The notes beneath the pieces were generated by a model. It did not search any database and was not told the origin of the DNA. It saw only the letters and a list, made by a program, of their open reading frames with translations. Below, piece after piece: positions 11,301-22,112 of a DNA stretch of 64,000 nt; positions within the stretch are counted from its first letter, which is position 1, and every line of letters starts with the position of its first letter. The DNA comes from Salvia splendens (taxonomy: Eukaryota; Streptophyta; Magnoliopsida; Lamiales; Lamiaceae), in contig NC_056040.1 of the NCBI RefSeq assembly GCF_004379255.2, positions 4,878,257 to 4,942,256 on the forward strand, given 5' to 3'. Made by a program: the position numbers and the translations under genes.

Positions 11301-13000
11301 GTCTCCATTTTTATCGCAGATGTCTCACATTTGCATCATTCACCTTTTCTCAAAAAATACTCAACCTCTAGTTTTGCACAAAAGGAATATTAGTGTCACT
11401 GTCCTCATCAGTTTGTGACACATAACACGAACCTTCGATAAAAAAAATCTCGAAACGCGCAAGGCATTGTGAAGTTGTTGAATTTGTCTCCTCAATTCAT
11501 GTTCTCTACAACACGTAGATGATGTTGTCGAGAGTCCTCTTCGTCCATGGGATCCTCTCCTTGTCCCCTACTACAAACATCACGACCAACACGTCTATGT
11601 CTTCGTTCGGTCATTGGCACGTGCTTAACCAGAAAGCTGAAATAATGTTGAATCAGCTCTCGAGAAATACCGAGCATATGAGAGAAATGAAACCAACTGA
11701 TACAAAAACTCAAGTTTCTAAATCTCGTTTATTAAATTGTCCAAAAATTACCATTCAAACTAATAATACAACGTATATATGGGCAACAAAAGTCCTACTA
11801 ATTGGAAACGAAAAGATAAACACTTAGAGAATAAAATTATAACTGAACTCAACTTTTAATCCTAATTGAAAAACGATTGGAAACAAATTCATTCATGTAA
11901 GGTGATAGAATTTGACAAAAACAAAACAACTAAAACTAAATCGAAAACCAGAAACAACCAAAAGATAAACTCTCATTTTCATATTGTGACAAATTAATAA
12001 AGTATTTTACTCCCAATATAGTTTATGAAAATTATACTACTCCTTAATTTGGTTTTCCCAATATTTTGAGTATGTGTGTTGTGTTGGAGTAGTGGCTTTT
12101 CTTTTTCCAAGTTTCCATCTTTGGGTCAAAGATTTGTGCAAGAGTAGAGGAACAAATTGTGTTGCTTTGATGATTGCAGAGTATCCTCTTTCACTTTTTG
12201 CACTCCCAGCCCCAGCATTGTCTCTGTCTCTCTCTCCCCCTCTCTATTTTTCAATAGAATCTCATGATCTTTGTAATTACACTACTATCTCTATCACTAG
12301 AGTGATAGACTTGCCTTAACTTTTTATGGAATCAAGAATCATGGACTGGGACAACTAGCTAGCTTCATACATCATCATATCCATCAATTTCAAATAAAGC
12401 AATAATGTCATATTCTTCCCAAATTAGCATCCAATTACTATAATTTGTGGGATTTGGTAATATTTCTATGTATGACGAAATTGTTCAAATTAAGCCACGA
12501 GATTCAGGGCCACAAATTTTACTCCTTTTGCATTCATTAAATCCTTATACATTAGCTAGTGAGCAAAATAGACAATTGAATTAAATTATAAAATGCTAAA
12601 AAAAATAGTACTACTATATTAATATGTCAGCGTCAATTTCAATTTGAAGTAGCATGAACACTTTACAACGTATCAATTTTACTATTGCTTATTCGACAAA
12701 CACATTTTTGCAAGATAAAACCCAAACATTTCTTTTTTATGAAATGCAAACTTATAGCACAAGCAAGAGATATACATTTTCTCATCAAAACCTTAAACAC
12801 AACGATGCATGTGATACCAACAAATAATTTGTGATGGAGTCCAATTTTAAGCTAGCAAGATTGCAGCCATAACACTTCATTCTCGTAACACTTAAATAAT
12901 AGTACTAATTCTTTGTATAAAAAATAACAAAAATAAAATAAAATTTTAGATAATGTATGCAACAGTTAAATAGAGAGAGTGATAGATTATATGATGAGTG
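8366..13000. other. 4.6 kb AT-rich intergenic region
   Basis: I find no gene. Visible items are short simple repeats (AG repeat near 8731, GCAT repeat near 8907-8923) and a diverged Stowaway at 9520-9721. Frames up to 102 codons occur but have biased, non-coding composition and no recognisable motif. It may hold upstream regulatory sequence of the GATA gene. Confidence 0.5.
9520..9721. mobile_element. diverged Stowaway-type MITE
   Basis: Left end TTCCATTCGTTCTC and right end GAGACGAAGGAAG are imperfect inverted copies flanked by TA. The interior is AT-rich. Confidence 0.6.
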
Positions 13001-13373
13001 ATGCTAAATGGCCATAATGTGGCCGGCCATAAAGAGTTAATTTAGTGCATTTACATGTATAAAAAAATTAGAATTATCGATATAAACTTATATGTCTGTG
13101 AATGGACTTGTGAGTTGATACTTATCTTTGAATTCCATTACGTAAAACACATTAATATCACGAATTACTGTATACGTTGAGCAACAATCAAGAAATGACA
13201 ATAGTAATAAGTTAAGCAAAAACTACGAAAGAGCAACACTAACATGTTGAGCAACATATAATGAATATGATATAAAAGTAAAATCAAGTAGTATTAAATC
13301 AAAAAATTTTAAAAAAATCAATTTTTTTTATTTAATTAATTTATGGCTGGTCATAATGTGGCCTCATAGCATT
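13001..13373. mobile_element. MITE, about 373 bp, family unassigned
   Basis: Terminal inverted repeats of about 33 bp: left ATGCTAAATGGCCATAATG..., right (reverse complement) ATGCTATGAGGCCACATTATG.... A second partial copy sits at 7396-7531. I could not identify a target duplication, so the superfamily stays open. Confidence 0.75.
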
Positions 13374-14606
13374 ATTCTTATATGATTGGGGTGATGACTG
13401 AATAAGTTTGCTAGAGATAAGATAGGCACACACACAGCATGCCCTATAAACCTATCTCAAAATGATGACGCCTTGATGTTTTGTTTCAGTTCTATAATAA
13501 TGAGCCTCGCCAATTCGTACCAAATCATTGTTTTCGAACACTCTTGTCAAAATAAAATTCAATTACAAGAATCAACAAATGTACGTGACTAAATTTTGTA
13601 CAATAAAAAATTAGTTTATTTTAAAAAATAGTTTTATTTATTCATTTAATTAAAATATATGGATACATATATAGTACATGGGAAGTGCATGATATTGTGG
13701 TCATATATTTATGATTTAATACTAGAATATTTAATACTAGCATATCCATATTTCTTTTAACGAGTAGTGAGTGAGTCCCAATTAACAAGATCTTGGATTC
13801 AATTTATTCCCCTCTGAAATCCTTTTTTAAAAAAAACTGAAAGTCCTTCGTACTATTTTTCCTATACTTGATTACTTCAGAGTTAAGAATTTTAATTTTT
13901 TACTTTTCAAGAATGCTAAGTAGGGAGTAGTAAACGTGGGAGAATTTGTTAATTGATGTTTGATCAATTAATAAAATGAGGGTCAATCAAAAAAATCTGT
14001 TTCCAAGTTGGTTAAATAAATGAGGGTTGCAAATCTAGAGAATGAAAATAATTAAATTGAAGGACATAATAGAGCCATAGCACAATCCAAAAAAACGCAT
14101 AGTCCCAACATGTTCCGATCGATCACATAAATTAATGAATTTAGGGCCCCAAATCAAGGCGTTTTATTCCCGTGACTCTGATGTGTGGCGGTGGCGGGCG
14201 GAGGAGGTAAGGCGGAGACATGGATACGGACGATGAGTGGCGCCTCGTGATCGGCGACCGGCAGATCCATGGAAGACTGTTCCCGCTAGTCACGTGGGCT
14301 CTTTTGACTGCCCAATGACCAATCTCTATATCTATCTATCTATATACATATATATGCTGCCTAAATTTGCTTCTGCATTATTTTTATTCCAACGTGTAAT
14401 CTGCACCTCACCCTATTTTTATCTAATTTCACTGCCAGTTTTATTCAATTCACGACAAACCGGATTCTCGCAGGTGCTGACTGGTATTTCCCCATTTTAT
14501 TTTATATAAAGCAACAGTCGATCTCACCAGCTCTCTATCCTATGTTGTTGTTCAAACATTTTACTCCTATTATTACCCATCCTTTTCAACTCACTATTCC
14601 CCTCTC
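13374..14606. other. upstream region of the GATA gene
   Basis: AT-rich, no open frame of note. It contains a TATC/TATA microsatellite at about 14321-14355, a G-box CACGTG at 14291-14296 and, just downstream, a W-box-type TTGAC core at 14304-14308. Whether these are functional cannot be told from sequence. Confidence 0.45.
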
Positions 14607-14614
14607 TATAAATT
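14607..14614 (+). promoter_or_regulatory. TATA box of the GATA gene
   Basis: TATAAATT lies 72 bp upstream of the start codon in a C/T-rich context, a good position for a plant core promoter with a short leader. Confidence 0.6.
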
Positions 14615-14678
14615 AAAACACCCCGACTCCACATTCCAAAATCCAAATTCAATTCATCATCTCTTAATTTAATCAACA

Positions 14679-15357
14679 ATGTATCACACCCACCACCAAA
14701 GTGGCAATTCCTTCCCCATGCTATTCTCCATGCCTAATTCCCACCTACCATTCTTCGATGAAACCGACTTGTACTCTCCTTCCGCTTCAGTCGATTGTAC
14801 CCTCTCCTTAGGCACCCCTTCCACACGCGTCGATCACAGCACCCACCACGAGAAGAAGCGCTCCTCCTGCATCTCCAACTTCGGCTGGAACATCCTCCCT
14901 TCCAAGCACACGCCTCCGTCCTCCTCCGCCTCAGGCGCCGACCCCCTCCTCGCTCGCCGCTGCGCTAATTGCGACACCACTTCCACTCCCCTGTGGCGAA
15001 ACGGCCCCAGAGGCCCGAAGGTTTTTTTTTTGGGCACATCACCAATAAATTAGCATCCTTAATTGAATTAAAAAAGTATAGTAATATGATTAATTATTGC
15101 AGTCGCTATGCAATGCGTGTGGCATTCGTTACAAGAAGGAGGAGAGAAGGGCGACGGCGGCGGCTACGGGCAACGGAGCTCAGGTGGAGGCGCAGTACAT
15201 GATGAAAGCTCCGTGCTACGGCGGCGAGTACCGGTTCATGGAAGATGAAGGCGCGGTGGATCATTCGGAAATGGGCGGCGGTGGCGGAGTTCCGTTTATG
15301 TCGTGGCGTTTCAACGTGACGGACAGGCCCGGGCTGGTTCATGACTTTACTAGATAA
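14679..15357 (+). CDS. GATA transcription factor, HANABA TARANU (GATA18/19)-like
   Basis: Two exons: 14679-15020 and 15103-15357, with an 82-bp intron (GT at 15021, AG at 15101-15102, phase 0), giving 198 residues. The single GATA zinc finger spans the splice: CANCDTTSTPLWRNGPRGPK from exon 1, then SLCNACGIRYKKEERR from exon 2, a CX2C-X18-CX2C plant finger followed by a basic tail. The N-terminal motif VDCTLSLGTPSTR near residue 40 and the C-terminus ending SWRFNVTDRPGLVHDFTR are the conserved blocks of the HAN/GATA18/GATA19 group. Those nuclear factors bind GATA sites and set boundaries in shoot meristems and flowers. The ATG has a TATA box 72 bp upstream. No damage is visible. A Copia element begins 396 bp after the stop, which may affect the 3' end of the transcript. 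Confidence 0.93.
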
Positions 15358-15753
15358 ATAATTATGGGATTTTCTAATTTAATTGGAAAAGAAATGAATT
15401 CCAAATTTTAAGGGGAGAATCGGATTTGATGGCGACGGATAAGTGTGGGTCATGCAATTCTTTTCTTTTCGGATGTTTATTTATTTTATTAATTTTGTTT
15501 TTGGGTTTGATACATAGATGGAGTGAAAATGAGTTAATTCTATGTTGTTTGGTTAGATTGCTTTTTTCTTTTAGTAGCTTTCACTTTTTCAGGTATGGCC
15601 CCAAAAATTAATATTAGTATTAGTATCTAAATGAAGAGCAACTTTTAGTGTTGGTCTGTTTCATGCACTTTCTTTACTACCACCTGTTATTTTCTGTGTA
15701 ATTGTATGTCTGGACTGGTATCATATAGTTTGTCTTTTCTCTCATACTATTTC

Positions 15754-16404
15754 TGTTGAGATTCAATACGCACAAGACTTTCACACACTCAGGTGAATCA
15801 CACACACACTCACAGTTGTATGATAACTCACAATGCAGAAGAACACACACTCACACTTAGAGTATCGAAGATGGTAATCTTGGAGAGAAAACTTGAAAAC
15901 TCTTTATTGATTTTCACTACACACTACGTACATGGTTTTGAGCTATTTAAAGCTCTACAATCAAGTAGCAACTGCTACTAACTAACTACAAGAAGAATCA
16001 AGAAAGCAAGAAGAATAACCGCTACATCTCGGCTAACTAACAGCTGCTCCAACGGCTAGTTTCTCTAGGCCGAACTTCCTTCTCGGTTCAAGACCGAACT
16101 GTTGCTTCTTCTTTCTCGGCTCAAGACGAACTCTATTCTTGACTCAAGACCGAACTTTCTTTTCGGCTCACAACCGAGCACTCTTTTCGGCTCACAACCG
16201 AGCACTCTCTTCGGCTCACAACCGAGCTCCCTTCTCGGTTCACAAACCGAACTCCTTTCTCGGTACACAAACCGAACTCCTTTGCTTCTCGGCTCAAGAC
16301 CAACTGTCTTCTCGGCTCAAAGCCGAACTCAAAGCCGAGCTCAAAGCCGAGCTTCCTTCTTCTTCTCTTCTTCTTCCAACTGAAATGAGCACTCCATTAT
16401 TACA
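15754..16404 (-). repeat. 3' LTR of the Copia element
   Basis: 651 bp, apparently identical to 20483-21133. It contains short tandem repeats at 16085-16352: a 26-27 bp unit around TTCGGCTCACAACCGAGCAC and a 12-bp unit AAAGCCGAGCTC. Confidence 0.93.
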
Positions 16405-19400
16405 ATTCTCCACCTGAGGGCTCATCTCAGTTCTCGCACAAACATTGATCAACTTCTTGCAATGATCAAACTTGTCTCTACTTAGAGATTTAGTTAGCAT
16501 ATCTGCCGGATTGTGCAAGGTGTTAATCTTAACCACCTTCACCCTTCCCCTTTCAATCTCATCTCTAATAAAGTGCAATTTTATGTCTATATGCTTGCTC
16601 CTTTCATGGAAACCCGGATGTTTAGCCAAGCATATAGCTGAGCTGCTGTCACAATGAATCACCATTGTTTCTTGGTCAAAACCAAAATCAGAAATCACTC
16701 CCTGGATCCAAAAGCTCTCCTGTACAGCTGCAGTGAGAGCTATATACTCTGATTCTGTAGTTGAGAGAGCAACTACACTCTGCAGACCTGATTTCCAACT
16801 GATCACAGTTCCAAACATGGTGAACAAATAACCTGTTTGAGACTTTCTGGTGTCCAGATTTGCAGCATAGTCTGCATCACAATACCCCTGCACAACCTCC
16901 TCAGATCCACCTTCCCAGCCATTGAACACAATCCCCCAGTCCTTAGTTGACTTCATGTACCTCAATATCCATTTAAGAGCATTCCAATGCTCCTTCCCCG
17001 GGTCTGCCATGTATCTGCTAGTCACTGAGATAGCATGAGCAAGATCTGGTCTTGTACAAATCATAGTGTACATGATACTCCCAACAACACTAGCATAAGG
17101 GATAGCCTCCATCTCATCAGCCTCTTGCTTAGTTTTAGGAGCTTGTTCCTTTGATAATCTGAAACTCTGGGACAAGGGTGTTGAGGCAGGTTTAGCATTC
17201 TCCATTCTGAATCTCTGCATAACTTTGTCAATATAATCAGTTTGCAGCATCCACAGCTTCTTGCAGCCTCTATCTCTCTGAATATGTATGCCTAGGATCT
17301 TCCTTGACTCTCCTAGATCCTTCATTTCAAAGCTCGACTTCAGATCTTGTTTAACTTTCTGGATTTCTGTCATAGAAGGGCCTGCAAGTAGCATATCATC
17401 CACATAGAGTAATAGGTAGGCAATGGGAGTCCTGCCTGCCTTCTTGATGTAAATACAATCATCATATTCTGATTTGGAGAAGCCAATCTTCTTCATCTGT
17501 GCATCAAACTTCTTATTCCACTGTCTAGGACTTTGCTTAAGTCCATAAAGACTTTTCTGTAACAGGCACACCTTGCCTTCTTCTCCAGTCTTCACATAGC
17601 CCTCTGGCTGTTCCATAAAGATAGTCTCCTCTAGATCCCCATTGAGGAAGGCTGTCTTCACATCAAGCTGTTGTAGCTCCCAGTCTAGCTGGTTCACAAC
17701 TGCCAACAAGATCCTAATCGAAGTGTGCTTAACAACTGGAGCAAATACTTCATTGAAATCAATTCCTTCTTGCTGTGTGAAGCCCCTAGCCACCAGCCTT
17801 GCCTTGAATCTGATTCTATCTTTATCAGTGGTCTCAATCTTTTTCTTAAACAACCACTTACAACTGATCAGCCTCCTTTCTTTTCCATCTGTAGTCAGTC
17901 TGGATTTATCCACCAAAATCCATGTTTTGTTCTTGAGTAAAGATTCCATTTCCTCATTCATGGCTTCAATCCACCTTTCTCTGTCTTTACTCTTCATGGC
18001 TTCTTTATATGTGAGAGGATCTGCAATATCAATGCTCTCAGCAGCACAAAGTGCATAGTAGACCACATCAGAAAACCTTTCAGGTGGTCTTGTATTTCTT
18101 CTGCCTCTATCTCTTGCTATCTGGTACTCTCTGGCAGAATCTGCTGTAGGCTCATCAATTTTTCTACCTCGAGCTAGAGCACCATCATCCTCTGGTTCAG
18201 ACTCACTTTCTGAGTCAGAGGCTCCACCTGCTCCTTGGCAAAGTCCCACTGGCTCCACCTTGAGGAAATCACTCTCAACTTCATTGGAGTCCAGCTTCCT
18301 TTTTAAGTATGGCATCTGATCCTCCAAGAACACAACATCCCTACTCACCACCACCTTCTGCCTACCAGGCTCAATGCACCAGAGCCTATACCCCTTAACA
18401 CCCCTCTGATACCCCAGCAATATGCATTTCAGAGCCCTAGCCTCAAGCTTACTTTGCCTAGCATGAGCATAGGCTGCGCACCCAAACACCTTGTATTTTG
18501 AGTAGTCACTATGGGCTCCATACCACATGTAATCAGGAGTCTCAGACTTAAGGGCAGTAGATGGACACTTATTGATGAGATAGGCTGCTGTATTCACAGC
18601 CTCTCCCCAAAATCTGTTGCTCAGACCAGAACTGAGTAACAAGCACCTTACTCTCTCTAGGATAGTCCTATTCATCCTCTCCACAACACCATTTTGCTGG
18701 GGGTTACCAGGAACAGTGCGGTGCCTCTTCATACCCTTTTCTTTGCAAAACAGATCAAACTCAGTAGACAAGAATTCCAAGCCATTGTCAGTTCTTAGGC
18801 ATTTAACACTCCTTCCCTTCTCTAGCTCCACCTCTTTACACCATATCTTGAATTTTGTGAATGTCTCTGATTTTTCTTTCAGTATGTACACCCACAGTTT
18901 CCTAGTGTAGTCATCAATAATAGCAAGGTAGTATTTCCCACCACCAATTGAGCTTACAGGTGAAGGGCCCCAGAGATCACTGTGTATGTAGTCTAATGGG
19001 GCTGTAGAAGAGTGAATACCTGTAGGATAGGGTGCCTTCTTTGCTTTTCCAAGTATACACTGCTCACAGGGGTCCATCTTGTTGAAATCTCCAGAGATCA
19101 GGCCCTTCTTGATGAGTTCTTTCAAGCTTCCTTCTGCTGGATGGCCCAATCTCTTGTGCCATAGCATTATGGAATCATCTGACACTGCATTGCTTTCTCC
19201 ATCAACAGCCTTAGCCTTCAGATAATAGAGAATGTGCTCTCTGTCAGCCTCCATCATCACTGCATTCCCAGATTTCACAAGCATCTTTCCCTGACTCATC
19301 AATATGGTGAATCCTTTCTCCTCCAGCATTCCCAATGAGATGAGATTTCTTTTCACTTCCGGAATATACCTCACCCCAGTTAGGATCTTTATAGAGCCAT

Positions 19401-20418
19401 CTTGCAAACTTAGCTTCACTTTCCCTATCCCTTTGATCTGACACACATGGTTATTTCCAAGAACTACAGTCCCTGATGCTTCCTGAAGTTCATGAAACCA
19501 AGATTTGTTGGGGCACATATGGAAGCTGCACCCTGAGTCCATTATCCACCTGTGACTGATCCCATTATCACTGACATTCATGAGTTGAGCAGGGGGATCA
19601 GTACTCTCTACACAATCAGAAGTGTTGTGGCCCTCAGAGGCTAGTTTTCTCTTCCAGGCATGGCAGTCCTTCTTCAAGTGCCCTGGTTTCTTGCACCAAA
19701 AACATGCTCTGGTTTCCTTCTGAGCATCAGAACTTGAGGGTTTAGAGCCCTCAAACTTTTTCTTGAAGTTCTGCTTTTTGAACTTCTTCACATTCAAGGC
19801 CTCTGCAGCTTGAACATTGGAGCTTGCAGAGCCTCTGCTGGTAGTCTTCTGGAGTTCCTTAGCCATCAAGGCCGAGTAGACTTCTGCATAGGTGATAGGC
19901 TTATCTCTGCCATAGATAATTGCATCACTCAACTGGTCATACGAGCTAGGCAAGGCATTCAATGTAAGAATGGCCTTGTCTTCATCTGAAATTTTAACAT
20001 CCACAGAGCCCAGATCATCAATGATCTTGTTGAACTCCTCCAACTGCTCTATGATAGATTTTTCACCAGAAAAACTATAGGCATAGAGCCTCTTCTTGAG
20101 ATACAGCCGGTTAGCCAAAGATTTTGCCAGGTAAACTTCATCTAACCTGTTCAAGATCTCCACCGCAGTCTTGGCTTCTTGAACTTCCCTCAAGACCTTA
20201 TCTCCAAGGCACAGAATCACTGCAGAATGTGCCTTGAGCTGCATCTCCTCCATCTTTGCCTGAGCTTTATCATCAAGCATTGGAGCCTTTCCTTTCTCTT
20301 CTGTATTTGCAAGAACTGCGGCCAAGCCTTGTTGAATCAAGACCGCCTTCATCTTCATCTTCCACAGGCTATAATCATTCTTGCCTGTGAACTTTTCTGC
20401 ATCAAGCCTTGCTGCCAT
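16294..20418 (-). CDS. Copia gag-pol polyprotein (1374 codons)
   Basis: One uninterrupted frame holds the Copia order gag, protease, integrase, RT, RNase H. Gag begins MAARLDAEKFTGKNDYSLWK and has a zinc knuckle CFWCKKPGHLKKDC near residue 238. Protease has WIMDSGCSFH near residue 290. The pre-integrase segment LWHKRLGHP is followed by an integrase core with HSDLWGP, LRTDNGLEF and the glutamate in NGVVERMNR. RT has LLLYVDDMLLAG near residue 1010, and RNase H has STTESEYIAL and CDSSSAICLAKHP. The gag and integrase resemble the Tnt1/Tork lineage. The frame does not stop before the LTR: it continues through the polypurine tract and about 37 codons into the 3' LTR. No stop or frameshift interrupts the domains, so it could be active. 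Confidence 0.95.
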   Translation of the reverse strand: MAARLDAEKFTGKNDYSLWKMKMKAVLIQQGLAAVLANTEEKGKAPMLDDKAQAKMEEMQLKAHSAVILCLGDKVLREVQEAKTAVEILNRLDEVYLAKSLANRLYLKKRLYAYSFSGEKSIIEQLEEFNKIIDDLGSVDVKISDEDKAILTLNALPSSYDQLSDAIIYGRDKPITYAEVYSALMAKELQKTTSRGSASSNVQAAEALNVKKFKKQNFKKKFEGSKPSSSDAQKETRACFWCKKPGHLKKDCHAWKRKLASEGHNTSDCVESTDPPAQLMNVSDNGISHRWIMDSGCSFHMCPNKSWFHELQEASGTVVLGNNHVCQIKGIGKVKLSLQDGSIKILTGVRYIPEVKRNLISLGMLEEKGFTILMSQGKMLVKSGNAVMMEADREHILYYLKAKAVDGESNAVSDDSIMLWHKRLGHPAEGSLKELIKKGLISGDFNKMDPCEQCILGKAKKAPYPTGIHSSTAPLDYIHSDLWGPSPVSSIGGGKYYLAIIDDYTRKLWVYILKEKSETFTKFKIWCKEVELEKGRSVKCLRTDNGLEFLSTEFDLFCKEKGMKRHRTVPGNPQQNGVVERMNRTILERVRCLLLSSGLSNRFWGEAVNTAAYLINKCPSTALKSETPDYMWYGAHSDYSKYKVFGCAAYAHARQSKLEARALKCILLGYQRGVKGYRLWCIEPGRQKVVVSRDVVFLEDQMPYLKRKLDSNEVESDFLKVEPVGLCQGAGGASDSESESEPEDDGALARGRKIDEPTADSAREYQIARDRGRRNTRPPERFSDVVYYALCAAESIDIADPLTYKEAMKSKDRERWIEAMNEEMESLLKNKTWILVDKSRLTTDGKERRLISCKWLFKKKIETTDKDRIRFKARLVARGFTQQEGIDFNEVFAPVVKHTSIRILLAVVNQLDWELQQLDVKTAFLNGDLEETIFMEQPEGYVKTGEEGKVCLLQKSLYGLKQSPRQWNKKFDAQMKKIGFSKSEYDDCIYIKKAGRTPIAYLLLYVDDMLLAGPSMTEIQKVKQDLKSSFEMKDLGESRKILGIHIQRDRGCKKLWMLQTDYIDKVMQRFRMENAKPASTPLSQSFRLSKEQAPKTKQEADEMEAIPYASVVGSIMYTMICTRPDLAHAISVTSRYMADPGKEHWNALKWILRYMKSTKDWGIVFNGWEGGSEEVVQGYCDADYAANLDTRKSQTGYLFTMFGTVISWKSGLQSVVALSTTESEYIALTAAVQESFWIQGVISDFGFDQETMVIHCDSSSAICLAKHPGFHERSKHIDIKLHFIRDEIERGRVKVVKINTLHNPADMLTKSLSRDKFDHCKKLINVCARTEMSPQVENCNNGVLISVGRRREEEGSSALSSALSSALSREDSWS

Positions 20419-20462
20419 CTCTGAAACCGTTTGATCCTCTGCAAATCAGCTTCAATATCCCC

Positions 20463-20480
20463 TTCCCACAGACGGCGCCA
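20463..20480 (-). other. primer-binding site TGGCGCCGTCTGTGGGAA
   Basis: Lies two bases (AG) from the 5' LTR on the minus strand. The same 18 bases form the primer-binding site of the Retand elements at 58935-58952 and 60509-60526. The matching tRNA must end TTCCCACAGACGGCGCCA; I did not identify it. Confidence 0.88.
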
Positions 20481-20482
20481 CT

Positions 20483-21133
20483 TGTTGAGATTCAATACGC
20501 ACAAGACTTTCACACACTCAGGTGAATCACACACACACTCACAGTTGTATGATAACTCACAATGCAGAAGAACACACACTCACACTTAGAGTATCGAAGA
20601 TGGTAATCTTGGAGAGAAAACTTGAAAACTCTTTATTGATTTTCACTACACACTACGTACATGGTTTTGAGCTATTTAAAGCTCTACAATCAAGTAGCAA
20701 CTGCTACTAACTAACTACAAGAAGAATCAAGAAAGCAAGAAGAATAACCGCTACATCTCGGCTAACTAACAGCTGCTCCAACGGCTAGTTTCTCTAGGCC
20801 GAACTTCCTTCTCGGTTCAAGACCGAACTGTTGCTTCTTCTTTCTCGGCTCAAGACGAACTCTATTCTTGACTCAAGACCGAACTTTCTTTTCGGCTCAC
20901 AACCGAGCACTCTTTTCGGCTCACAACCGAGCACTCTCTTCGGCTCACAACCGAGCTCCCTTCTCGGTTCACAAACCGAACTCCTTTCTCGGTACACAAA
21001 CCGAACTCCTTTGCTTCTCGGCTCAAGACCAACTGTCTTCTCGGCTCAAAGCCGAACTCAAAGCCGAGCTCAAAGCCGAGCTTCCTTCTTCTTCTCTTCT
21101 TCTTCCAACTGAAATGAGCACTCCATTATTACA
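20483..21133 (-). repeat. 5' LTR of the Copia element
   Basis: 651 bp, same as 15754-16404, including the internal short repeats. Followed by the duplicated target ATTTC. Confidence 0.93.
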
Positions 21134-21138
21134 ATTTC

Positions 21139-22109
21139 TCACCTCGTCTATGGCTAATCATCATCATATATCTTATGAATAACAATGTAGTAGTATTTTT
21201 TTTACACCAAAACATCCTCATTTGTCATTCCTAGCGTTCTCTAAAATAATAAAACCCCAAAAGAGTATTTTTGGTGAATCAACGGCTTACAAAAAAATTA
21301 AAGAACATTCTTACAAAAAATGACTTCAATTTGAAAATAATATGGCCGTAGGCCTCATGTAGTCATGTTTCAGAATTAAAGTGGACTCTTTTTTGTGTTT
21401 GACTGGGCAATCTCATGGGCTAACATGAATTAATTTAATTTGCATGTTCTTTAGAGTAATAAGTACTATTAAGGTAACTTTTCAATAATATTCCAGTAGT
21501 AACTATTTCTACTTTAAGGCCAGAAGAAAAAATGTTAAACTGAAATGAAGAGTTAAATTCTAATTCTAATCTATTAAACAACATGCAGTATTTCTTAGTC
21601 CTTAATTAATAAGGCATGAATGTTCTACAATTTTTAGTTTTTGTGACGATTTCAGTGTACTTTATTTTAGTTTCACTCTATTGTTTCGAATAAAATAAGT
21701 TGGAATGCATTTTCATTTTTATTTTACATGGTTAAACTTTAACTTGTTGAATCAATCAATGTTAATTTTATTTTCTTGTTTTTTTTTGTTCTGTTTGTTA
21801 CTTCAGCTTTCTTGTCTGATTACTCCATAGAAATAGGACTCGGCGTGGCCCACTTTTCGTCAGGCCCAAATCAAATTTAAGAAGTTATTTTGGAATGTCC
21901 TTTCCCCCCTATTTTGTCTTATTATGCTTCTTATTTTAAAAATAAGTAAATAAATAAATAGTAAATGAGAATAATGCAATCACGAGTTTTGTAGAGCAAT
22001 GAAAATATCCATCTCATATGACTTTCACCAATCATAATTGGAGTACTGATATGGAAAATCATGTTAAAGGCTCCAACTGGCGATATATTTTCTTTGTTAC
22101 TAAAAATAA
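21139..22109. other. intergenic, no gene recognised
   Basis: Continuation of the sequence downstream of the GATA gene beyond the Copia insertion. AT-rich, with no supported feature. Confidence 0.5.
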
Positions 22110-22112
22110 TAA

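Larger units (their letters stand above)
15754..21133 (-). mobile_element. complete Tork-type Copia retrotransposon (5380 bp)
   Basis: Two 651-bp LTRs (15754-16404 and 20483-21133) begin TGTTGAG and end ATTACA, flanked by the 5-bp duplication ATTTC (15749-15753 and 21134-21138). The polypurine tract CCTCAGGTGGAGAAT is next to the left LTR, so the element is in minus orientation. One long reading frame codes for the whole gag-pol. I saw no difference between the LTRs by eye, so the insertion is recent. It lies just downstream of the GATA gene, in the opposite orientation. The primer-binding site is not the tRNA-Met type usual for Copia (see 20463-20480). Confidence 0.95.

Noticed and set aside
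11492..11827. Overlapping frames on both strands (73 and 102 codons)
   Set aside because: The Arg-rich minus frame slightly resembles transposase starts, but there is no continuing similarity and no terminal repeats.
12074..12319. 81-codon frame ahead of the GATA gene
   Set aside because: Ser/Leu-rich translation of a CT-rich tract, without motif or splice support.
12240..12320. Candidate microRNA precursor near AGAATCTCATGATC
   Set aside because: No stable arm pairing found by eye and no match to a mature plant microRNA I know.
20463..20480. Primer-binding site as a tRNA gene remnant
   Set aside because: Only the 18 bases complementary to a tRNA 3' end are present, at the exact position expected for reverse-transcription priming. 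I found no cloverleaf here or elsewhere in the window.
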